In this document: in pieces, positions 1 to 6,654 of the stretch
Layout of the letters: the number at the start of each line of letters is the position of its first letter
Position numbering within the stretch: position 1 is the stretch's first letter
DNA from: Nocardia sienata NBRC 100364
Lineage (GTDB): Bacteria; Actinomycetota; Actinomycetes; Mycobacteriales; Mycobacteriaceae
Reading direction: 5' to 3'
DNA length: 38,450 bases
NCBI RefSeq assembly: GCF_001613205.1
Contig: NZ_BDBX01000060.1
Span: forward strand, 1 to 38,450
Notes under the pieces: model-generated
Databases searched by the model: none
What the model was told of the DNA's origin: nothing
Seen by the model: the letters and a program-made list of their open reading frames with translations, nothing else
Translations under genes and position numbers: made by a program

Positions 1-669
1 GGGCGGAAGCGCGCCGGTACCCGCCGGGGCGCCGGAGGCCGCGTTGCCGGTCCCGGCCGGTGCGGTTCCCGCGCCCGTGGTGTGCTCAGCGGGCGCCACG
101 ATACCGGGCGTAGCGGTGACGCCCCCGGCCGCAACGCCGCTCTGGCTTTGTCCGGGCGGGGCACCGCCGGGACCTTGTGCGGCACCGTTCGCGGCGACCG
201 CCGGATCCATCTGCGTCGGAGGAGTCGATGGGCCGATACCGGCACTGGTGCCGGGACCGGTGACCACAGGTGCACCCATCTGGCTGTTGGGGGCTGTCGA
301 ACCGGGGGCGAACCCCGCGGTGACAGGATCGCCGAATGCCCCGACACGGCCACCGGCGTTCTCGCTCGAAGGGCTCAGGCTCGCGGCGGCTTCCGCGTCG
401 GCCCGCTCGTAGGCATCCGCGGATTCACGCAGAGAGGCGGCGGTTTGCTCGTGTTCTCTGGCGAGGGCCTCGCCCGCGCGTAGCCGGGCGTCGTAGTACC
501 GTTCCAGCGCTTCCTTGACCGGATTGGCGATCTTGCCGTAGGTGGGTTCGAAGTTGGCGAGCCATTCAGTGGGTGGCTGGGCCCATTCCCGGGTCTCCGC
601 CGCAACCAGAAGGTGCTGAAGGGCCAGCTGACGCAGTACCGCAGGGTCGATCTCCAACCGTTCCGGCAT
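1..669 (-). CDS. EspC/EspJ-like ESX secretion-associated protein, C-terminus cut by window edge
   Basis: The ATG at 669 follows a GGAAAGG ribosome site, and the frame stays open to base 1, so at least 223 residues are encoded and the end is missing. The first ~115 residues are an Ala/Glu-rich helical hairpin starting MPERLEIDPAVLRQLA, the pattern of the EspC family (LEIDP..L start, helix-turn-helix, no signal peptide). A Pro/Ala/Gly/Thr-rich tail without charge follows. This layout, an EspC-like head with a Pro/Ala tail just after an EspK-like gene, recalls mycobacterial EspJ. Family knowledge says such proteins are exported through ESX-1; export here is inference. It is the last visible gene of the esp-like series, about 90 bases after the stop of the EspK-like gene. 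It could equally be a long EspC paralogue. Confidence 0.7.
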   Translation of the reverse strand, partial: MPERLEIDPAVLRQLALQHLLVAAETREWAQPPTEWLANFEPTYGKIANPVKEALERYYDARLRAGEALAREHEQTAASLRESADAYERADAEAAASLSPSSENAGGRVGAFGDPVTAGFAPGSTAPNSQMGAPVVTGPGTSAGIGPSTPPTQMDPAVAANGAAQGPGGAPPGQSQSGVAAGGVTATPGIVAPAEHTTGAGTAPAGTGNAASGAPAGTGALPP

Positions 670-758
670 GCTCGATCAATCCTTTCCCACCAGCGATTCT
701 CCTCATTGTCGATTCTCCCCAACCTTGGGAATACTCGCCGGTAGGCGAAGGCGCTGCT

Positions 759-3356
759 CTACCGGCGGACGCCGGTGGTGACCGTCGACCGCCGCGGAGC
801 CGGTGGGGCCGCCGGCGGCGCCGCGAACAGCGGATGCCCCAGCACCTGGGCGTGCGTGTACACCGAATCGCGCACTGTCTGGCGCGACTTCTCCTCCAGT
901 AGGAGCAGAACCAACTCGTTGCAGCGGCGTTGGAAGGTGAGGGCGCGCAAGATCGACAAGTCCGAGCCCGGATCGAGGTCGGCCGCGCCGGACCGGAGCT
1001 CCCCGAGTCCGATTCGGCTGGTGTCGGCACGATGCCCTAGCGCGGTCGCTGCGATCAGATCGTCGACATCCTGGAGCTCCTCCCACCAACTGTCGGCGAA
1101 ATCGCGGCCGTCGCGCAGAGCGCGCAGAATACGCAATCTGATCTCCGGTGCCTCCATCGTGTCCACGGGCGCGAGTTCCGCACGCTGGACCCGGATATGC
1201 GCGTCGACCGCCAGTTCCAGACAGCGCACCGCGATATCGCGGTCTCCGACCTTGGTCGCGCGGTCGAGCAGGCGCGGCGATGACGTGACCCCCAGACGAT
1301 CCAGTGTGCCCGGGGCAGGACGGCGCAGATCCATGGTGTCCGAGGCCGCGACCGACCCGGCCAGTGCGACGGTGCCGAGCCGCCCGGCGAGAACCGGGTC
1401 CATGGGTTGCGACGAGGCCAGCGCGGACAATTTCGCGCCGGACTTCGCGCCCCAGGCGATCGCGAACTCCACCAGGATCCGAGCAGGGTCCGCCGTACCT
1501 TCCCACCCGGACCCCTCGGATACCGCCCACAGCCACGGCAGCGACACTTCGGTGGGCAGATAGAGCCGGGCAGGCAACCAGCCGCGGCCCTCGTTCGAGG
1601 TGACGAACGCGCTGACCCCGCTGGAGTGGCGCAGAATCGCCACTGCCCAATCCACACCGACGACCCAGGAATCGGTGGCCGCACGAATCCCGCCCAGTAG
1701 TGTGCGCGCGAGGACCAGGTCCCCGTCGACGCGTTCGCCGACCACGAAGGCCGGCGCGGAAGCCGCGATCATGGCGGCGCCGACGGCATCCTGTACGGAA
1801 TCTCCCGGCCCACGCGATTTCCCGGCGCCCGGATCACCGTCCGGCACCGGCACCGGCTGCTTCCCGACGGGCGTCGCGGTGACCCCCGATTGGGAGGCCG
1901 AGGCAAGCGCTTTACCGGTGGCGCCCGACCCGCGCTGCGTTTCGATCGGTCCCACCGCACTCCGGCCGGCCTGTGCCGATGTCACCGCCGCGGGGGTGGA
2001 GGCGGGGCCGCTCACCGCTGGACCGCTCGCCGCAGCCGCGGTACCGGCGCCGGGTACCGCCGCAGCCGTGGTCGTACCCGAGACCGGGCCCATCGCCGCC
2101 GGCGCTACCGGCGGTACGGCGCCGGGAGGCGCATTCTCCGCCTCGGACTCCGAAGTGACGTGCGCGCCGGCCTGCTTGCCGAAAGCCCAGGCCTCCGGCG
2201 TATCGGCACCATCGTGGGCCGAGATCTCACGGTCGGGCCGCGCGGATTCGTCGGACCCACTACCGGCCTCGGTGCTCGGCGATTCGGATCCGGTCGACTC
2301 GCTCGATTCGCTCGATTCGGTCGATTCGCTCGACTCGGGCGACTCGTCGACAGCAGCCGTGTCGACGCCGGTCTCCGCACCGGCCTCACCGGCTTCGGCC
2401 GGAGGAGTCGTGTTCTGCACCTGCTGTCCCGGCTGCGGGACTCCGGGTCCGGCGGATTCGGGGTTCGTCACCCCAGGCGCAGCACCGGTGGTATCGATCT
2501 GCCCGGCCGGCTCCGTGAGCACGGGCGGGCTGTCCTCTACGCCCACCGGTGGTTGCACGTCGAGATCCGGTGGCGGCCCGAGCACCGTCGGAGCTGTTTC
2601 CGGATGTAGCAGGCCGTCGATCAGGTCTATGAGGATCTGCCCGAGGACCGGGTCGGGCCGCACGGGGCGGTCGTGGCCGGGAACCCACGGTCCCGGTTCG
2701 AACCCCGGCCCGTGGTGGCGCGGAACGCCATCGTGCCGGCCGGGCCTGCCGGGCGCTCCGGGTCTGCGGGGTGCGACACCGGGAACGCCCCCACCCTTGC
2801 GCCACGGTCCCGGTTGCCCGAGGGCTTCGGCGATATCGTCCAGCCTCGGTAGCCCCTGCGGCCCCATCGAATTCAGGGCGGCTGCGACGATATCGCGCAC
2901 ATCGCCCTGGGCGTCGGACAGGATGGCCTCGGTCGCCCGGCGATCGGCTTCGGCCTCGGCCGCGTCGCCTTCTTCGCCGTCGCCGGTGTTGTCGCCTCGG
3001 GTGGCCTGCTCGATCCGTTCGGCGGCATTGCCGACCACGTCGAGGATCTGATTGCGGGTACGCCGGACCACATCACCGATGGTGTCGAAGGTATCCGCGG
3101 CGGCCCGGAGAGCCGTCGCGGCAGCCCGGGGATTCTGCTCCAGCGCCACGAGCGCCCGTCGGATCTCCGCCAACCCCTCCGACTGCTGCACCGTCTCCTC
3201 GAAAGCGCGTCGCGCCTTCGCCACGTCGATCGGATTCAGGGCGTCGGCACCTTCACGAGCGTTGTCGGCCAGCCCGTGCCAGGCCGACGGCGGTGTCTGC
3301 GGCCAGTTCTCCCCGACGATCCGATCCCAGTACGGACTCGTCTGCTCCGGCGCCAT
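759..3356 (-). CDS. espK: EspK-like ESX-1 secretion-associated protein
   Basis: 865 residues. Residues 1-190 are a helical region beginning MAPEQTSPYWDRIVGENW and then Ala/Arg-rich helices. Residues ~190-510 are low-complexity Pro/Gly/Ser/Glu/Ala sequence, including a Ser-Glu repeat around residue 345. From ~525 a folded C-terminal domain follows (VGERVDGDLVLARTLLGG, SSGVSAFVTSNEGRGWLPAR, YLPTEVSLPWLWAVSEG), then an Arg/Leu-rich helical tail. The same architecture (helical N-terminus, long Pro-rich linker, domain with a 'sayGvaYiPdgv.lP' pattern, helical end) is what I recall for M. tuberculosis EspK (Rv3879c) and the related Rv3899c/Rv2082 proteins (DUF5631/DUF5632). EspK is described as an escort of EspB. 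Here an EspB-like gene lies five genes upstream on the same strand. The ATG is 10 bases after the previous stop with a weak ribosome site, which suggests coupling. Confidence 0.7.
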   Translation of the reverse strand: MAPEQTSPYWDRIVGENWPQTPPSAWHGLADNAREGADALNPIDVAKARRAFEETVQQSEGLAEIRRALVALEQNPRAAATALRAAADTFDTIGDVVRRTRNQILDVVGNAAERIEQATRGDNTGDGEEGDAAEAEADRRATEAILSDAQGDVRDIVAAALNSMGPQGLPRLDDIAEALGQPGPWRKGGGVPGVAPRRPGAPGRPGRHDGVPRHHGPGFEPGPWVPGHDRPVRPDPVLGQILIDLIDGLLHPETAPTVLGPPPDLDVQPPVGVEDSPPVLTEPAGQIDTTGAAPGVTNPESAGPGVPQPGQQVQNTTPPAEAGEAGAETGVDTAAVDESPESSESTESSESSESTGSESPSTEAGSGSDESARPDREISAHDGADTPEAWAFGKQAGAHVTSESEAENAPPGAVPPVAPAAMGPVSGTTTAAAVPGAGTAAAASGPAVSGPASTPAAVTSAQAGRSAVGPIETQRGSGATGKALASASQSGVTATPVGKQPVPVPDGDPGAGKSRGPGDSVQDAVGAAMIAASAPAFVVGERVDGDLVLARTLLGGIRAATDSWVVGVDWAVAILRHSSGVSAFVTSNEGRGWLPARLYLPTEVSLPWLWAVSEGSGWEGTADPARILVEFAIAWGAKSGAKLSALASSQPMDPVLAGRLGTVALAGSVAASDTMDLRRPAPGTLDRLGVTSSPRLLDRATKVGDRDIAVRCLELAVDAHIRVQRAELAPVDTMEAPEIRLRILRALRDGRDFADSWWEELQDVDDLIAATALGHRADTSRIGLGELRSGAADLDPGSDLSILRALTFQRRCNELVLLLLEEKSRQTVRDSVYTHAQVLGHPLFAAPPAAPPAPRRSTVTTGVRR
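2281..2347 (-). repeat. Short in-frame repeats coding a Ser-Glu-rich stretch
   Basis: Variants of the nine-base unit GATTCGCTC (plus strand) repeat imperfectly and tandemly inside the EspK-like gene. On the coding strand they give Ser-Ser-Glu and Ser-Thr-Glu units. They are likely prone to slippage and to length variation between strains; they lie in a disordered linker. Confidence 0.7.
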
Positions 3357-3365
3357 CGTGTCAGG

Positions 3366-3671
3366 TCAGACCGCGGACGAGCGCACGGTAGCGCTACCGT
3401 CGTCATCGGCATTGGCCAGAACGGTTGTGCCATGGCCGGTCGCCTCGACGGTGATACCGGACTGTTCGGTGACGTCACCGGTCCAGGCCGCGAAGAGATC
3501 GAGAACCACCTCCCGCACCGCCGTCGTGGCGGCATCCAGCGGCGAGCCACCTTTCATTTCGGCCGCCAGCGAATCCACGGTCGTACCGAGATCGTCGGTC
3601 ATCACCGTGAGCGCCCCGGCGGCGTCACCGACGGTCGCCTTCACCGCGTCGAGGGAAAGGATCTTCACCAT
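3366..3671 (-). CDS. EspC-like small secreted-type protein
   Basis: 101 residues, all helical, starting MVKILSLDAVKATVGDAAGA, with no signal peptide and no membrane segment. Length (EspC is ~103), the early hydrophobic-Asp pattern and the run of Ala/Thr-rich helix followed by W-x-G (AAWTGDV, about residue 65) fit the ESX EspC family. ESX substrates of this family form helical hairpins and are co-secreted with EspA in mycobacteria. The ATG at 3671 has an AGGA ribosome site. It sits directly between the EspD/EspH-like and EspK-like genes; next to an EspD-like protein it recalls the espC-espD pairing. The family is inferred from pattern; another WXG-like helper protein is possible. Confidence 0.6.
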   Translation of the reverse strand: MVKILSLDAVKATVGDAAGALTVMTDDLGTTVDSLAAEMKGGSPLDAATTAVREVVLDLFAAWTGDVTEQSGITVEATGHGTTVLANADDDGSATVRSSAV

Positions 3672-3700
3672 GGTCGTGTCCTGTCTGTCCGATGCGGGGG

Positions 3701-4069
3701 TCAGGCGGGGCGGAGGCCGAAAGCCTCGTCTTCCATGGCCTGATAGGCGGCCTCGGTCGGCAGGCCGAACGAGTCGATCGTGTAGGAGCGAGCGCCGTTG
3801 GACTCCATCTCCCGCCGCAGGCCGAGGCGCGATTTGGCGTGCGCGAGACCGGCGACCTTGAGTATCTCCGCGCTCAACCAGCTGTCACCGTTGTCCTGCG
3901 CCTCGTCGGTGATGTGCAACCCGACGATCTCGCCGTCGCGGTCGCAGGCCACTCCGACGGTGTGATCGGGGTTGAACACCTCGTGTATCTGCGGAGCCGC
4001 CGCGGATTTGGTGGCCGCACCTTCGTCCTGTTCGTCTTCGATATCGTCGTAGTCGAAATCGTCGTTCAT
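3701..4069 (-). CDS. EspD/EspH-like ESX-1 accessory protein
   Basis: 122 residues from an ATG with a clear AGGAGAAGAAG ribosome site; a longer open frame to 4168 has no such site and a non-coding-like N-terminus. The first ~30 residues are very acidic (DDFDYDDIEDEQDE). Then comes VFNPDHTVGVACDRDGEIVG with WLSAEILKVAGLAHAKSRLG. This matches the remembered EspD/EspH signature: acidic start, 'F.vtNP.gtVsVs...dGrI.hVeL', 'aseIlvIAdLArqKA'. In mycobacteria EspD stabilises EspA and EspC, and EspH is needed for EspE/EspF export; a cytosolic chaperone role is inferred here. The fold is probably YbaB-like. It lies 30 bases upstream of the EspC-like gene. Confidence 0.65.
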   Translation of the reverse strand: MNDDFDYDDIEDEQDEGAATKSAAAPQIHEVFNPDHTVGVACDRDGEIVGLHITDEAQDNGDSWLSAEILKVAGLAHAKSRLGLRREMESNGARSYTIDSFGLPTEAAYQAMEDEAFGLRPA

Positions 4070-4086
4070 CTTCTTCTCCTGCGAAT

Positions 4087-4773
4087 CTATCCGGCTGCCC
4101 GGTCCAAGGTCTGCGACAGCGCCGACCACGCGGCGTCGCCGATGGTCATCACCAGCCGCAGCTGCCATACCCGCGCTCCCAGGTACATTTCACCGGTGCC
4201 GTCGCCGAGCAGGTCCAGGTAGTCCGACCCTTCGACATCGGAGTTCATCGAAACCGTGGTCACCGGTGGATTACCGTCGTCCACGCTGATGATCGAACCA
4301 CTGCCGCCGGGTATGAAGCTCTTGCGGCATCGCGGACTGCTGCCGATCGCCACATCGGCACTATTGGTGGTCACGGTGATGTTCGGGTTCAGCAGCAACT
4401 GCATCACCCACGACCGTGCGGCCAGCTCGGGCCGGTCACCGTTGATCCCGATGACCAGCGATCCGGCCAGATCGACCACCAATATCTGGTCGGTGCTGGT
4501 GATACCGACGACCACCAGCCGATTGGAGCTGTCCAGAGGAGCGGGCAGATCATCGGCTGCGACCGTGCTGGAATCGGCGCCGATACCGCCGTTCGCGGCG
4601 GGATATTTGGTGACGATGCCGGTAGCGACATCGACCGAGAAGGCGACGGCCGGGTTCGGCGAGCCGGAGCCCAGCGCGGCCAGGCGCGTGAGACCTTCCT
4701 CGTGAAGCCAGCCGATGGCATCGGCGGCCGAGACCGAATCGTCGGCCGCCTCCGCGGCCTCGGTACCGGTCAC
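4087..4773 (-). CDS. Unrecognised protein in the esp-like operon
   Basis: 228 residues. The GTG start at 4773 overlaps the stop of the YbaB-like gene (GTGA), so translation is coupled. No signal peptide or membrane helix is seen. The N-terminal ~80 residues are Ala/Asp-rich. The centre has alternating beta-like segments (LVVVGITSTDQILVVDLAG, LVIGINGDRP) followed by a helix SWVMQLLLNP and further strands. The C-terminus has YLGARVWQLRLVMTIGD. The beta/alpha region vaguely recalls domains of actinobacterial SARP/LysM regulators, but I do not trust that enough to name it. Its position suggests a chaperone or structural helper of the ESX-like substrates. Confidence 0.8.
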   Translation of the reverse strand: MTGTEAAEAADDSVSAADAIGWLHEEGLTRLAALGSGSPNPAVAFSVDVATGIVTKYPAANGGIGADSSTVAADDLPAPLDSSNRLVVVGITSTDQILVVDLAGSLVIGINGDRPELAARSWVMQLLLNPNITVTTNSADVAIGSSPRCRKSFIPGGSGSIISVDDGNPPVTTVSMNSDVEGSDYLDLLGDGTGEMYLGARVWQLRLVMTIGDAAWSALSQTLDRAAG

Positions 4774-5132
4774 CGCACCGCCTCGGGGATCCCGGCGGAC
4801 TCACGACCGTCCGCCGCGTCTTCCGCCGCGCCGTGCTCGGTGATCACGGTTTCCATGATCACCTGGTATTGCCGGGCCGCATCCCGGGTGCTCTCCCGGA
4901 TGGCGGCCATGATCTCGGCTGCCAGCTCCTCGCTGGTGAAGCGGCCCGCGGTACCCGGCGCCAGGTACAGGCCGGTGAGCCGCCCCATGGCATCCACCTC
5001 CGGGATGACGGTGCCGCTGGGCGAGGGCCGCCGGGCACGCACGTCGTCGATACGCTCCCGCATATCGGCGATGCGATGCCGTAATTCGCGGGCCGCGTCC
5101 AGCGCGGCCTGCACGTCTGGGTGGATGCTCAT
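4770..5132 (-). CDS. YbaB/EbfC-like protein (EspL-like)
   Basis: 120 residues: an N-terminal charged helix (HPDVQAALDAARELRHRIA), a short beta region (PEVDAMGRLTGLYLAPGTAG), then SEELAAEIMAAIREST and an amphipathic tail. This helix-strands-helix order and size are those of the YbaB/EbfC family, to which mycobacterial EspL (Rv3880c) belongs. EspL stabilises ESX-1 substrates and pairs with EspD. The ATG has a strong GGAGGTAACGC ribosome site and overlaps the stop of the upstream EspB-like gene by ATGA. espB-espL adjacency is the same as in M. tuberculosis. A DNA-binding role, known for some YbaB members, cannot be excluded. Confidence 0.75.
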   Translation of the reverse strand: MSIHPDVQAALDAARELRHRIADMRERIDDVRARRPSPSGTVIPEVDAMGRLTGLYLAPGTAGRFTSEELAAEIMAAIRESTRDAARQYQVIMETVITEHGAAEDAADGRESAGIPEAVR

Positions 5133-6619
5133 GCGTTACCTCCGGAGCGGGTCGGGGCCTGATTGGCCGGCGTCGGGGTCGGCTGGGTGACCGTCGGCGC
5201 GATGGTGGGCCGTTCCCCGATAACGGGTTCGGTGTGCGGGGTGTCGTCGACATACATCAGCCGGTCGGGATGCCAGGCGACCACTCGGTTTCGCTCGTTC
5301 CCGCCACCGGCGCCGCCGGCACCACCCATCCCCCCGCCCATGGGCGCTCCCATGGGCATCATGGGCGTACCGGCACCGGCGCCGCGACCGTAGGCAGTAC
5401 CGCCCGCTCCGCCGTCGCCCATCGGCAACCGGGCCGGCGACCCGACGTTGCCGCCGGTCGCCGCGGTCAACGGCATCGCGGTTGTGGCCGAGAGAACCTG
5501 TACATCGGCCGCGCTGGGAATCGTGCTGCCGGGCAATGAGGGCGAAAGCGAGGGCGACCCGCCGGACGGACCGCCCAGTGACGGTACCCCGTAACCCCCG
5601 AGACCGTAGTCGTCGAAGGAATCGTCGTACCAATCGTCCTCGGAGATGTCATCGGCCTGATCCAGGCCGTTGCTGCCGAGCTGCATCATGTTCATCAGCA
5701 TCGGCAGCATCTGGGAGAGCGTATCGCTGGAACCGCCGGAACCGGTTTGTGTCTGCGCCGCGGCGGCGGTCCCCTGCGACGAATTCGCGATACTGGTACC
5801 GGTCTCGGTGGCGTAAGACCCCGCGGCTTCGCCCGATCGTACGTTCAATTCGTTGTATTCCGCGGTAGCGGCGGCGAGCGCGGCTTCGTTCTTCGCACGC
5901 GCCGCGGCCAGCATCCGCTTGCGCGCGGCCAGGATCTCCTCCGGGGTGGGATGTTTGGCCTTGGCTCGGGAGAAGGCGTTGCCGTAGTTCTCGGCCCCTT
6001 GCGCCAACTTCTCCATCGCGTCCCCCAATTGGTCCATCCAGCCGCGGTACGTGGCGAATCGCTCGGCGACCTCTGTCCCCACCGGCGTCCAATTCTGCAG
6101 GACCGAACTCGCACTATCCATATCGGCGGATGCCTGGGTCCGTGAGCTCGCGTTGAACAGCCGTACCGAATCCGCGAAGCGGTGCGCGGGCTCGGGCCCC
6201 GGACCGTTGTGCAGCTGCTTGGCCAGGGTCAGCGGGTCCCCGGTGACCACGGGCATACTGCTCAACCCTTCCGGCACGCGCCGGTACCCCACCGGCTCCA
6301 CGGCCGGCACCGGGTTGGCGACCAGCTCACGCCCCGAAGCGTTGAGAAGGCGGGCGCCCTCGTCGTCGGCCACCGAATACTGGGTCGCCGCCGCACCGAT
6401 GTGATGGGCGTCGCGCTGGATCTTGTTCAGCACCCCGATAGTGGCGTTGAACAGCGTCGCGGCCTGGGCGTTGAGCTGCGGAACTGCCTGCGCAGAGATG
6501 GGGTCGGCTCCCGCGGGCAGCACCCATTCACGTGGCATCGCGGCTCCGGTGATCCGCGCGAGGTCCGCCGATCGGCCCGCGACCGATACCAGTTCACCGA
6601 GATCGACATTCAATGGCAT
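5129..6619 (-). CDS. espB: EspB-like PE/PPE-fold ESX-1 substrate
   Basis: 496 residues. The PE-like part ends with Y-S-V-A-D (Tyr81, Asp85), an export YxxxD motif. The PPE-like part has Trp177 in NWTPVG, then YRGWMDQLGDAMEKL and AKHPTPEEILAARKRM. Remembered mycobacterial EspB has its YxxxD near 81, its WxG Trp near 176 and a 'REHPTYEDI' helix, so the correspondence is close. A Gly/Ser/Met-rich region (~280-440) contains MLPMLMNMMQLG and MMPMGAPMGGGMGG. The tail DRLMYVDDTPHTEPVIGERP resembles the EspB end (tEDRaWTEAVIGnRR). Known EspB is exported by ESX-1, processed by MycP1, forms heptameric rings and binds phospholipids; those properties are inferred here. It has a GGAGATGAG ribosome site. 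The start of this gene is 36 bases from the preceding gene. Confidence 0.75.
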   Translation of the reverse strand: MPLNVDLGELVSVAGRSADLARITGAAMPREWVLPAGADPISAQAVPQLNAQAATLFNATIGVLNKIQRDAHHIGAAATQYSVADDEGARLLNASGRELVANPVPAVEPVGYRRVPEGLSSMPVVTGDPLTLAKQLHNGPGPEPAHRFADSVRLFNASSRTQASADMDSASSVLQNWTPVGTEVAERFATYRGWMDQLGDAMEKLAQGAENYGNAFSRAKAKHPTPEEILAARKRMLAAARAKNEAALAAATAEYNELNVRSGEAAGSYATETGTSIANSSQGTAAAAQTQTGSGGSSDTLSQMLPMLMNMMQLGSNGLDQADDISEDDWYDDSFDDYGLGGYGVPSLGGPSGGSPSLSPSLPGSTIPSAADVQVLSATTAMPLTAATGGNVGSPARLPMGDGGAGGTAYGRGAGAGTPMMPMGAPMGGGMGGAGGAGGGNERNRVVAWHPDRLMYVDDTPHTEPVIGERPTIAPTVTQPTPTPANQAPTRSGGNA

Positions 6620-6654
6620 GTCTCATCTCCTCTCACACCGTGGCTCCACAACCG

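Noticed and set aside
1600..3051. Long plus-strand open frame (483 codons) opposite the EspK-like gene
   Set aside because: It is a low-complexity shadow caused by high GC and the repeated Ser/Pro/Gly codons of the minus-strand gene; no ribosome site and no family pattern.
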